From: an uncultured Desulfomonile sp.
GTDB lineage: Bacteria > Desulfobacterota > Desulfomonilia > Desulfomonilales > Desulfomonilaceae
Assembly (NCBI GenBank): GCA_937915285.1
Contig: CALDNG010000219.1
Location: 1-6,694 of the forward strand
Length of the DNA: 6,694 nucleotides
Direction: 5' to 3'
Shown here: in pieces, positions 1 to 5,957 of the stretch
Layout: each line of letters begins with the position of its first letter
Numbering within the stretch: position 1 is the first letter of the stretch
Program-made: the position numbers and the translations under genes
Notes under the pieces: generated by a model
The model's database searches: none
The model's input: only the letters and a program-made list of their open reading frames with translations
What the model was told of the DNA's origin: nothing

Positions 1-212
1 TTGGCTTTTCTTTCTTGAAAGAAATTGACCAAGGGCTTCTTGACGAAGTAAACAAGAAGAGCCAGGAGCGCTACTGTGTTGATAACCCTCCACAGCAGCA
101 GCCACGGGGTCCATGAGGACCCGCCCTCACTTGCCGCCATCGCATTGGAGGCGGAAAGAAGTATGGCCGGAACCACCGCAAAATAAAAAAGGGCCCGGAT
201 ACTGTTGTTCAT
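1..212 (-). CDS. atpF: F0F1 ATP synthase subunit b, N-terminal part (runs off the window edge)
   Basis: Subunit b forms the peripheral stalk that ties the membrane F0 sector to the F1 head of ATP synthase. Only the first 70 codons are visible; this reading frame was translated by hand from the reverse strand. Residues 5-22 are a hydrophobic segment followed by A24-M25-A26|A27, an AxA signal-peptidase-I-like site. After a short polar linker (SEGGSS) comes the usual b-subunit membrane helix at about 38-56, ending in VYFVKKPLVNFF and a charged QERKA, the start of the stalk helix. The ATG overlaps the b' stop as TAATG, and a GGGAGG Shine-Dalgarno (221-226) lies 8 bases upstream inside the last b' codons, so translation is probably coupled. 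The extra N-terminal hydrophobic stretch is, from memory, common in deltaproteobacterial AtpF. The delta and F1 genes would be expected beyond position 1. Family assignment is secure from context and the membrane helix; the remainder cannot be judged. Confidence 0.9.
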   Translation of the reverse strand, partial: MNNSIRALFYFAVVPAILLSASNAMAASEGGSSWTPWLLLWRVINTVALLALLVYFVKKPLVNFFQERKA

Positions 213-637
213 TACACGGCCCTCCCAAGTACCTTCTCCGTTACGGACTGGGCCAACGGAGTCATGTCCGCCTTGAGTTTCTTTCGAGCTTCTTCTGATT
301 CTGCCTGAATTGATTTACGCATTTCTTCCACAATCCTTGCAGCTTCAAGCCTCGCCTTCTCAAGAATTTCGGATTCCTTGACCTTGGAGGCAGCCAAAAG
401 GGACGCTTTTTCCTCGGCAGCAGCCTTCCTGGCTTCAACCAAGGCTTCCCTGTGCTTGCCTTCCTGATTTGCCACTTCAGTTTCTAGCTCGAGGGCTTTC
501 TCACGATCCTTTTTGATCGTGGCTTCCCTCTCCCTAATCTTGGCCATTATGGGCTTGTAGAGCAGAGCGTTCAAGAGGAGTAGCAGAATCAGGAAATTTA
601 CCAACTGAATCAACAAAGTAAAATTTAAATTGATCAC
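212..637 (-). CDS. atpF': F0F1 ATP synthase subunit b' (AtpX/AtpF2, second b-type stalk subunit)
   Basis: This 141-residue protein is the divergent partner of subunit b; the two are expected to form a b/b' heterodimeric peripheral stalk. Residues 5-25 are one membrane helix (INLNFTLLIQLVNFLILLLL), followed by YKPI at 27-30, where typical b subunits leave the membrane. Residues 31-122 are almost entirely charged and alanine-rich (IREREATIKKDREKALEL, then EARKAAAEEKASLLAA), which predicts a long coiled coil. The end, MTPLAQSVTEKVLGR, matches the family's conserved C-terminal end. Length is normal for b'. The start is GTG at 635-637, chosen because GGGAG (647-651) sits 9 bases upstream and the membrane helix begins at once after it. 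It is the first gene of the ATP synthase operon, preceded by a good promoter at 771-799, and it overlaps atpF by one base. It differs from subunit b in lacking the signal-like extension. Confidence 0.94.
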   Translation of the reverse strand: MINLNFTLLIQLVNFLILLLLLNALLYKPIMAKIREREATIKKDREKALELETEVANQEGKHREALVEARKAAAEEKASLLAASKVKESEILEKARLEAARIVEEMRKSIQAESEEARKKLKADMTPLAQSVTEKVLGRAV

Positions 638-646
638 TGGCTTGAT

Positions 647-651
647 CTCCC
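647..651 (-). promoter_or_regulatory. Shine-Dalgarno fixing the GTG start of atpF'
   Basis: The reverse strand reads GGGAG followed by a 9-base spacer and GTG. No in-frame ATG lies nearby upstream, so this site supports the GTG start. Confidence 0.65.
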
Positions 652-661
652 GATGCGAGAA

Positions 662-689
662 GTTATAAAGCCTCTGACGTAGCAGTTAA
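662..689 (-). promoter_or_regulatory. possible second, proximal promoter of the ATP synthase operon
   Basis: The reverse strand has TTAACT (684-689, 4/6 to the -35 consensus), a 16-base spacer, and TATAAC (662-667, 5/6 to the -10). Transcription would start only about 18 bases before the GTG, leaving room for the Shine-Dalgarno but little more. The -35 lies inside the perfect palindrome at 682-693. This is weaker than the distal promoter at 771-799 and may be fortuitous. Confidence 0.25.
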
Positions 690-693
690 CTGC
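682..693. repeat. perfect 12-base palindrome in the ATP synthase leader
   Basis: GCAGTTAACTGC is its own reverse complement. It lies about 70 bases downstream of the predicted start point of the distal promoter and 45 bases upstream of the atpF' start, and it covers the -35 of the possible proximal promoter. A dimeric DNA-binding protein could use it, or it could form a short RNA hairpin. No regulator can be named. A separate CACGTG palindrome lies nearby at 703-708. Confidence 0.4.
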
Positions 694-770
694 GCACGCC
701 TCCACGTGACTTCCAAATACCTAATTTTATTTAAAAGGAAAATTAAGGCCTAGACAATGAATGGCTTATT

Positions 771-799
771 TTAGTAACACCCCAAGCCTGTGGTGTCAA
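771..799 (-). promoter_or_regulatory. sigma70-type promoter for the ATP synthase operon
   Basis: The reverse strand shows a perfect -35 TTGACA (794-799), a 17-base spacer and TACTAA (771-776) with a TG one base upstream (TGTTACTAA, extended -10). An A-rich stretch just upstream of the -35 (AAGAAAAAAATC) resembles an UP element. Initiation is expected near 764, giving an untranslated leader of about 127 bases before the atpF' GTG. The promoter sits immediately after the bactofilin terminator, which is where an independent operon promoter is needed. Confidence 0.65.
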
Positions 800-813
800 G
801 ATTTTTTTCTTGT

Positions 814-842
814 AAAAAAGCCAATTCAAGACAAGAATTAGC
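814..842 (-). terminator. intrinsic terminator of the bactofilin gene
   Basis: On the reverse strand an 8-base stem, GCTAATTC paired with GAATTGGC (seven Watson-Crick pairs and one G-U), encloses a 7-base loop TTGTCTT and is followed directly by six T residues (814-819). The 5' arm overlaps the bactofilin TAA stop. It separates bactofilin transcription from the ATP synthase promoter that begins 15 bases further on. Confidence 0.75.
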
Positions 843-1350
843 GATCGTGCTTATGGAGGGTTTCGTTGTCCGGATCGTCTCCTGTCAGATTATCGTTCTG
901 GTCGTACCCCATTGGCCAGGCTTGAGCTGATATCCCATCTTCGGGTTCCTCGTCGTCAATCGGAAGTTCCGATTCCTTTCTCTCGAGTTCAGGCATCTCG
1001 GGCTGAAATGAACTCATGCTGCATACGCCCTCAAATATTACCCCCTCCTCAATAATGAGACTAGGAGTCCGGATGTTTCCATACACTTTGGCTGGTGGAA
1101 ACAATTCTATTTTTTCAGTCGCAGTAATGTCGCCCCTGACCTCACCAGATATTTTCAGCGAATTGGAATGAATTTCAGCCTCTACCACTGATTCCGACCC
1201 TATTACCAATGTTCCACGACTTATTATTTCGCCTCGAAAATGACCATCAAGATGAACTATTCCCTCAAAAGACAATTTACCCGTAAACTCGGTCTGAGCC
1301 CCGAGAAATCCTGTAACTGCGTCACTCTTGGCTTTTCTGAATCGGAGCAT
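838..1350 (-). CDS. bactofilin (polymer-forming cytoskeletal protein)
   Basis: Bactofilins polymerise without nucleotide into beta-helical filaments that act at the inner membrane as scaffolds for cell-wall enzymes or localised structures. This 170-residue protein has the bactofilin (DUF583) core at about 15-112: GFLGAQTEFTGKLSFEG near the start, then repeating short strands with G-x-I/V turns (HFRGEIISRGTLVIG, SGEVRGDITATEKIEL, VYGNIRTPSLIIEEG, IFEGVCSM). The N-terminal MLRFRKAKSD is short, basic and partly hydrophobic, resembling the membrane-targeting peptide described for other bactofilins (inference). Residues 116-170 form an acidic, low-complexity tail (EMPELERKESELPIDDEEPEDG) ending in HKHDR. 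The ATG at 1350 is supported by AGGAGGG 3 bases upstream. It has its own promoter (1378-1407) and terminator (814-842), so it is likely transcribed alone. The neighbours are rodA upstream and atpF' downstream. No M23 peptidase, a common bactofilin partner, is visible here. Confidence 0.93.
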   Translation of the reverse strand: MLRFRKAKSDAVTGFLGAQTEFTGKLSFEGIVHLDGHFRGEIISRGTLVIGSESVVEAEIHSNSLKISGEVRGDITATEKIELFPPAKVYGNIRTPSLIIEEGVIFEGVCSMSSFQPEMPELERKESELPIDDEEPEDGISAQAWPMGYDQNDNLTGDDPDNETLHKHDR

Positions 1351-1377
1351 GCGCCCTCCTAAATTCCGGCTACAACT

Positions 1378-1407
1378 ATTCTACATCCTCGCCGGTAATA
1401 GTGTCCA
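1378..1407 (-). promoter_or_regulatory. sigma70-type promoter for bactofilin
   Basis: The reverse strand reads TGGACA (1402-1407, 5/6 to TTGACA), an 18-base spacer and TAGAAT (1378-1383, 5/6 to TATAAT). Initiation near 1371 would leave a leader of about 20 bases containing the AGGAGGG ribosome site. A weaker alternative upstream is TTGAAC (1427-1432) with TATGGA (1404-1409). Confidence 0.55.
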
Positions 1408-1442
1408 TAACATATAAAATCCCGTCGTTCAACTATTAATTT

Positions 1443-1464
1443 AAAAAAAGCAGTTTCCTAACCG
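1443..1464 (-). terminator. candidate weak intrinsic terminator after rodA
   Basis: The reverse strand has CGGTT-AGGA-AACTG, a 5-pair stem with one G-U, then C and seven T residues (1443-1449). The stem is short, so efficiency would be low on its own. Its place, after rodA and before the bactofilin promoter, is where the rod operon should end. Confidence 0.4.
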
Positions 1465-1509
1465 TAATCTTTGATGATAAACCATATATATTTTTCAGTC
1501 CGGTCCGAA

Positions 1510-1526
1510 AGTGAGAACATCTCACT
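1510..1526 (-). terminator. hairpin overlapping the rodA stop codon
   Basis: The reverse strand reads AGTGAGA-TGT-TCTCACT, a perfect 7-base stem with a 3-base loop that includes the TGA stop of rodA. Only three T residues follow. It could stabilise the 3' end or contribute to termination together with the hairpin at 1443-1464, but it is not a canonical terminator alone. Confidence 0.3.
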
Positions 1527-2670
1527 CAAGATAGCTAAATCGACGAGCGCTGACATTGGCTACCAGGCCGGTGATGATAAATGACGAGAGCAGAGAGCTT
1601 CCTCCGTAGCTCACAAAATTCAGAGGAACTCCTACTACCGGGAGTAGTCCCATCACCATTCCCACATTTATCGTGACGTGCCAGAAGATTATTGAAATAC
1701 ACCCAAACGTCACCAGGGCCCCAAAACTGTCTCGAGCCTTTTGGGCTATACTCAAGCCCCTAAAGAGGTATGTAGCAAAAAGAACGAGTACTACCAGGCA
1801 CCCTATGAATCCGAATTCTTCAGCGAGAATTGTGAAGATGAAGTCAGTATGCTTGACAGGCAGGAACATCAACTGGTTCTGGGCGCCCTGCATGAATCCC
1901 TGTCCTGTTAGACCGCCGGACCCGATTGCGATCTGGGATTGAAGTATATGATAACCGGAGCCCAGCGGATCATATTCAGGATTGAGGAATGTGGCAATAC
2001 GCCTTTTCTGGTAATCCAGGAGGAATCTTCCCCCAAAAAAATACAGGAAGACTATTAGAGACAGCAAACCGGCAGCCATCCATGCCAATACGCGCCTGGG
2101 CGGCCCAGCAAACAGCACTAACGAGGCGCCTATCAGGATTGTCACCACTGCAGTGCCAAGGTCTGGCTGAACAAGAACCAGCAGGGCTGGAACCGCAATA
2201 ATTATGGCCGGTTTAACCAGATCAAGAATCTGCAGTCCGCCGGCGCCAAATTTTTCTGAGAGGCACCTGGAAAGCGCAAGCACCACGGCGAGTTTTGCGA
2301 ATTCAGATGGTTGGAATCTCATCAGGCCCAGGTCGATCCACCTCCGGGACCCGGCCGTCACTCTGCCTATGGCCCAAACAACAACTAGCGCAAGGATCAA
2401 GGCGAAATAGACCCAAAAAGCATATTTCTCGAACAATTTGTAATCAACCAGCGTCAGCGCTATTAACATGACCAGGCTTAGACACATCCACGTGAACTGT
2501 TTGATCACAAAATTCTTCTCGCTCGCGGCGAGGCTAGTTGTAGCGCTGTAGATTAAAATAAGCCCAAAAAGCGTTAGAATGATCGAAACTGAAACCATCG
2601 CCCACTCGAATCTGCCGAAAGGGTTCAGTAGTCTATTGTTGAACTGTGTATGAGACATGGTGTCCAGCAT
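1522..2670 (-). CDS. rodA: rod-shape peptidoglycan glycosyltransferase RodA (SEDS family)
   Basis: RodA polymerises lipid II into glycan strands in the inner membrane during side-wall elongation, working as a complex with PBP2. The 382-residue protein is strongly hydrophobic with about ten membrane helices, the first at 22-43 and the last near 352-373. Family motifs are present in order: SRRWIDLGLMRFQPSEFAKL (108-127), QPDLGTA (168-174), RRIATFLNPEYDP (223-235), GSGGLTGQG (250-258), VKHTDF with the presumed catalytic Asp276 (272-277), ILAEEFG (281-287) and the terminal VPLNFVSYGGSS (348-359). No key residue is missing and length is normal. The start is uncertain: the ATG at 2670 has no clear Shine-Dalgarno, and a second ATG at 2658 (MSHTQF) is equally possible, changing only four residues. 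It follows mrdA by 32 bases, so it probably shares its transcript. Some annotations call it mrdB. Confidence 0.97.
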   Translation of the reverse strand: MLDTMSHTQFNNRLLNPFGRFEWAMVSVSIILTLFGLILIYSATTSLAASEKNFVIKQFTWMCLSLVMLIALTLVDYKLFEKYAFWVYFALILALVVVWAIGRVTAGSRRWIDLGLMRFQPSEFAKLAVVLALSRCLSEKFGAGGLQILDLVKPAIIIAVPALLVLVQPDLGTAVVTILIGASLVLFAGPPRRVLAWMAAGLLSLIVFLYFFGGRFLLDYQKRRIATFLNPEYDPLGSGYHILQSQIAIGSGGLTGQGFMQGAQNQLMFLPVKHTDFIFTILAEEFGFIGCLVVLVLFATYLFRGLSIAQKARDSFGALVTFGCISIIFWHVTINVGMVMGLLPVVGVPLNFVSYGGSSLLSSFIITGLVANVSARRFSYLE

Positions 2671-2687
2671 TGGAAATGTTTGAGGCA

Positions 2688-2720
2688 GGGAGATTCCCGA
2701 TCTTACCTCGGCGAATCGGG
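2688..2720 (-). other. competing hairpins across the mrdA stop and the rodA leader
   Basis: On the reverse strand CCCGAT (2715-2720) can pair with ATCGGG (2696-2701) around the mrdA stop. The same GGG can instead pair in a small GGGA-ATC-TCCC hairpin (2688-2698). The two pairings are mutually exclusive. No T run follows, so it is not a terminator. It lies where a rodA ribosome site would be expected and none is obvious, so an effect on rodA translation or mRNA processing is possible but unproven. Confidence 0.3.
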
Positions 2721-4535
2721 TATGCCATAATACTTACACAGGATCTTTTTGGCAATCGGAGCGGCCACAGCCCCACCTCCTCCGCCGTGTTCAACCACTA
2801 CAGCTAGTGCGATCTTCCTGGGTCGGTCGTTAACATACGCCACAAACATGGCGTGAGTTCGTTCGTGGTAAGGAACCTGTTCCTGTTCAGTTCCTCTATC
2901 CTTCTCCCTTATGACCTGCGAGGTTCCCGTCTTGGCATAGACTTTCAGACCTGGAATGAAGCTCTTCCTACCCGTCCCGGACCTGTCTTCTACTACATCC
3001 TTGAGAGCCCGCTGAATCAGTTCGAGGTACCCACTGTTAAACGAGGCGTTCCATTTCTGGACTGGCTGATTCTCGAACAGTAATTGTCCATCCGAGCTTT
3101 TTATTTTTTCGACCAGGTAAGGCTTCATTACCTTGCCGTTATTTGCAACAGCCGCCGCCATGTTGGCCATTTGAATCGGAGTTGCGAGCAAATAGCCCTG
3201 ACCAATCGAAATGGTGACAGAGTCACCATCTTTTATCGGAACCCCGTAATTCCTTTGTTTCCAGAGTGAATTTGGTACCAGTCCAGGCAGTTCGTTGGAC
3301 AATTCAATGCCCGTAGCCGCTCCAAACCCGAATAATGATGAGTATTTCGCTATCCTGTCGGCCCCCAGACGAAGCCCCAGTTCGTAAAAATAGACATCGC
3401 ACGATTCAACCATGGCCCTGTGCATGGAAACCTTTCCATGCCCTTTTGTTTTCCAGCATCTGTAAATCTGGCTGGAGACTTCCAGTTCGCCGCTGCACTC
3501 AAAGGTAGTTTCAGGTTTGACGACTCCTTCAGAGAGTCCGGCCATGGCAGTCACGATCTTGAAGGTGCTCCCAGGGGCATAGAGCCCCCTGATGGACCTG
3601 TTTTCAAGAGGATGAAGGGGATCGCTGTTAAGGCTTTTCCAATTGCGCTCTGAAATTGAAGGGCTGAACAGGTTTAGATCAAATCCCGGTTTACTGACCA
3701 GGGCCAGCACTCTTCCTGTATCCGGGTCCAGGGCTACAACCGATCCGGCTCTCTCGATGAAAACCTCTTCGACGAACTTCTGCAGAGAAATATCGATGGT
3801 TAGTGATATGTCCGCCCCTCGCTGTGGGGGAATCCTGTTCGTAGACCCGAGTTGTCTGCCTTTAGCGTCGATTTCGATCTGGTTCCATCCCTCTTCACCC
3901 TTCAGATAGCTTTCATACTCCTTTTCTATCCCCGTCTTGCCAACCAGGTCACCGGCCCTGTATACAAAACGTTCGCTCCGCACCAATTCTTCGGCTGAAA
4001 TCTCGCCCATCGTGCCGAGCACATGACAAAGCGACTCGCCAAATGGATATTCCCTCAATGGCCTGGTTTCAATAACTACACCCCTGACGTTTCCAAGTCT
4101 TGACTTGAGCAATGAAATCTCTTCTACTGTCAGATTCTTCTTGATCTGGAAGTTCCTATATTTCGGACTATTGGCTGCGTTTAAGAGCAGAAGCCTCATT
4201 TTCTCAGGTGTTATCCCCAGAATGGATGAGCCTGAATCTATGACCTTTTCGGGCTCCTGCAATTCTCCAGGCATGATCGAGAGTGAAAAGTTGGGCTGAT
4301 TCTGGGCTAGAATTGTGCCGTTACAGTCAGTTATGGCGCCTCGGGATGGCGGTAATCTCATGAGCCTGGTCCTGTTACCATAGGACATTTCACTGAAGTA
4401 ATCACTCTCTATCAACTGTAACTTCCACAAACGGGCAAGAAGAATTCCGAAAGAGACTAGGATCACTATCGACGCAATCAGGACCTGAAGCCTGAAATCC
4501 TTCATGCTAGCGAAAGGTTTGATGTATTCTGTCAC
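2703..4535 (-). CDS. mrdA: penicillin-binding protein 2 (elongasome class B transpeptidase)
   Basis: PBP2 cross-links the glycan strands made by RodA, acting in the periplasm from a membrane anchor. The 610-residue protein has a short cytoplasmic N-terminus, one membrane helix at about 17-36, a PBP dimerisation (pedestal) domain at about 60-235 with the typical LPPSRGAITDCNG (61-73) and GKTGIEKEYESYLKG (199-213), and a C-terminal transpeptidase domain. Catalytic motifs are all present: STFK (Ser323 nucleophile, Lys326), S378-C-D380 and KTGTS (535-539). SxD instead of SxN is usual for the PBP2 subgroup, so it is not a defect. The start is GTG at 4533-4535, directly after the mreD TAA, with GGGA (4544-4547) 8 bases upstream. 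An internal ATG at codon 11 lacks such a site. Length agrees with the family. It lies between mreD and rodA in the classic rod-operon order. Confidence 0.97.
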   Translation of the reverse strand: MTEYIKPFASMKDFRLQVLIASIVILVSFGILLARLWKLQLIESDYFSEMSYGNRTRLMRLPPSRGAITDCNGTILAQNQPNFSLSIMPGELQEPEKVIDSGSSILGITPEKMRLLLLNAANSPKYRNFQIKKNLTVEEISLLKSRLGNVRGVVIETRPLREYPFGESLCHVLGTMGEISAEELVRSERFVYRAGDLVGKTGIEKEYESYLKGEEGWNQIEIDAKGRQLGSTNRIPPQRGADISLTIDISLQKFVEEVFIERAGSVVALDPDTGRVLALVSKPGFDLNLFSPSISERNWKSLNSDPLHPLENRSIRGLYAPGSTFKIVTAMAGLSEGVVKPETTFECSGELEVSSQIYRCWKTKGHGKVSMHRAMVESCDVYFYELGLRLGADRIAKYSSLFGFGAATGIELSNELPGLVPNSLWKQRNYGVPIKDGDSVTISIGQGYLLATPIQMANMAAAVANNGKVMKPYLVEKIKSSDGQLLFENQPVQKWNASFNSGYLELIQRALKDVVEDRSGTGRKSFIPGLKVYAKTGTSQVIREKDRGTEQEQVPYHERTHAMFVAYVNDRPRKIALAVVVEHGGGGGAVAAPIAKKILCKYYGIPDSPR

Positions 4536-5036
4536 TTAAACAGTCCCGACCAGTTTTGAATATTCAGTCCAGGAAAAATTCAGGAATTTCAGGACTACCC
4601 ACGAAAAAGAAGCTGTGGAGATAGATTTTACTGTTATCCAATAAAATTGTGGCCATCCTAAGTCTGTCTCGCCAGCCAAGGCTCGTGAGAAAAAAATGGC
4701 CGAGAACAAAATCACGCTGGCTAAGAAAATGGAAATGTAATTGCGCGCCACCCCCGTGACTTCCATGTAGGAATCCACATATCCAAGAAAAATGTAAGTT
4801 ATCATGAGGAGCAGACCTAAAAGACCGGTAGGTGTTCCGGACATCACATCCATGCACAATCCAAGCATGAAGCTGAAGCAAATTCCTACCGGGAATTTTA
4901 TGCGGCCGGTAGACCATGCCACCACTATAAGCGCTAAATCAGGCCTGAGTTCCGCAGGGATTATCAGGCCGACCACACTCGATTGAATGGAGAGAGCAAT
5001 AATTCCTGCCACGATCAAGAAAATGGCATCAATCAT
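4536..5036 (-). CDS. mreD: rod shape-determining membrane protein MreD
   Basis: MreD is an integral inner-membrane protein that joins MreC and MreB to the PBP2-RodA machinery. The 166-residue protein is hydrophobic throughout, with about five or six helices (roughly 4-26, 32-50, 70-88, 100-118, 132-152). Family marks are RPDLALIVVAW (31-41) and GLCMDVMSGTPTGLLGL (59-75), the conserved D-x-x-S/G-G-x-P-x-G-L region. Length is normal. The ATG overlaps the mreC stop as ATGA (4 bases). The Shine-Dalgarno is weak (GGA 9 bases upstream), so translation probably depends on coupling to mreC. The TAA abuts the GTG of mrdA with no gap. Sequence conservation in this family is low, so the call relies on topology, the motif and gene order together. 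Confidence 0.94.
   Translation of the reverse strand: MIDAIFLIVAGIIALSIQSSVVGLIIPAELRPDLALIVVAWSTGRIKFPVGICFSFMLGLCMDVMSGTPTGLLGLLLMITYIFLGYVDSYMEVTGVARNYISIFLASVILFSAIFFSRALAGETDLGWPQFYWITVKSISTASFSWVVLKFLNFSWTEYSKLVGTV
4544..4547 (-). promoter_or_regulatory. Shine-Dalgarno supporting the GTG start of mrdA
   Basis: The reverse strand reads GGGA, an 8-base spacer, then GTG. It lies within the last codons of mreD, so ribosomes ending mreD can restart on mrdA. The next candidate start, an ATG ten codons inside, has no comparable site. Confidence 0.5.
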
Positions 5037-5878
5037 TTGCGTGCATCCAGACCAGGTTCCACATAAAAACCACCCTGATTGATCAAAATGACCAAGACCT
5101 CCTCGAGTTCGTGGAAACTGGCGGCAGGATGGACGATGGCCTCGAGAAAAAGACCCTGCTGCCCAAGGTTCACAGACTCGATGACGCCGATCAGCATTCC
5201 CTTGGGGAATATTCCATCCAGACCTGAAGTGATGACCCGGTCACCAGTTTTAACCTCAGCGTTTCGGTTTAGATACTTGAGCACGCAAGAGTTGTTTGCA
5301 TCTCCAATGTTGACGCCACGATCTCTCGTTCTGTCAACCCTGGCGTCGATCGATATCATCGGATCGGTCACCAATCCAACCTGGGCCGTCCTTGCATACG
5401 CGCCAATTACCTTGCCCACGACTCCGTCCGCGACCATGACCGGCATGTTGACGTTTATTCCGTCCTCCCGTCCGCGATTTATCGTAACTGTTCTATAGAC
5501 GCCAGAGGCATCTAAACCAACGACCTGGGCAAGAATGGACGGATAATCTAGAGATGTCTTGAGACCTATGAATTTTTTCAGGCGAAGGTTCTCATTTGCC
5601 TTTTCTGTCAGCTTTGCAATTTCCAGTCGGAGTCTGGCGTTTTCCTGTTTAAGGAACTCGTTGTCTCGGCTCACGGAGACCAGATTAAAATAGGATCTTG
5701 AGATGGCGCTTATCTGCTCTCGAGCGAAAAATATGGCACTGAAAAAGGGCCTGGCAACGGCGTTGACTGCCTCAGAAAAAAAACCCGTCTGTGCCTTGGG
5801 TATGTAGGAAAACAGGATTATGAGACCCAGGCTCAGCAACAAAAGGAGCAAACCGATTTCTTTTACTGAACGTGGCAT
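5033..5878 (-). CDS. mreC: rod shape-determining protein MreC
   Basis: MreC is a bitopic inner-membrane protein whose periplasmic part self-assembles and activates PBP2, linking it to MreB filaments. The 281-residue protein has one membrane helix at about 7-26 (IGLLLLLLSLGLIILFSYI), a coiled coil at about 65-108 (FLKQENARLRLEIAKLTEKA), and the two-barrel MreC domain after that. Recognisable family segments are VTINRGREDGINVNMPVMV (131-149), GVVGKVI (152-158) and GDRVITSGLDGIFPKGMLIG (212-231). Length is typical. The ATG at 5876-5878 lacks a strong Shine-Dalgarno; no better in-frame start lies just upstream. It overlaps mreD by 4 bases and follows mreB after a 119-base gap that holds a terminator-like hairpin. 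The coiled coil ends before the barrel as in characterised MreC, and nothing appears missing. Confidence 0.96.
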   Translation of the reverse strand: MPRSVKEIGLLLLLLSLGLIILFSYIPKAQTGFFSEAVNAVARPFFSAIFFAREQISAISRSYFNLVSVSRDNEFLKQENARLRLEIAKLTEKANENLRLKKFIGLKTSLDYPSILAQVVGLDASGVYRTVTINRGREDGINVNMPVMVADGVVGKVIGAYARTAQVGLVTDPMISIDARVDRTRDRGVNIGDANNSCVLKYLNRNAEVKTGDRVITSGLDGIFPKGMLIGVIESVNLGQQGLFLEAIVHPAASFHELEEVLVILINQGGFYVEPGLDARK

Positions 5879-5933
5879 TCTGGGTTCATCTGGTTGGATG
5901 TGTCTAATTCTAAAGGTTGCTCAAGAGCAGCGT

Positions 5934-5957
5934 AAAAAAACATCCGGGCGTTGAATG
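5934..5957 (-). terminator. candidate attenuator/terminator between mreB and mreC
   Basis: The reverse strand reads CATTC-AACGCCC-GGATG, a 5-pair stem with one U-G wobble (extendable by one more wobble), then seven T residues (5934-5940). The stem is weak, so partial rather than full termination is likely if it acts at all. It lies 40 bases after the mreB stop. An inverted repeat TGCTC-TT-GAGCA (5918-5929) follows in the same gap. I see no convincing promoter for mreC here: a TAGAAT is present but lacks a matching -35. Confidence 0.4.

Noticed and set aside
113..298. 61-codon open frame on the plus strand across the atpF/atpF' junction
   Set aside because: It is antisense to two recognised b-type subunits and has a composition unlike a real protein.
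807..837. Inverted repeat TTCTTGT/ACAAGAA with a 17-base loop after bactofilin
   Set aside because: As a reverse-strand terminator it is followed by A residues, not T. It competes with the better stem at 814-842, which has a proper U-tract.
3401..3403. PBP2 has SCD rather than SxN at its second catalytic motif (codon 378-380)
   Set aside because: SxD is normal for the elongation-specific PBP2 subgroup, so it is not a damaged or novel active site.
4564..4917. 117-codon alternative reverse-strand frame within mreD
   Set aside because: It is an overlapping frame rich in His, Trp and Arg with no family resemblance. mreD in the other frame has the right topology, motif and gene junctions.
5079..5498. 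139-codon open frame on the plus strand inside mreC
   Set aside because: It is the antisense shadow of mreC, which has clear MreC motifs in the reverse frame. The plus frame has no recognisable domain and no convincing ribosome site.
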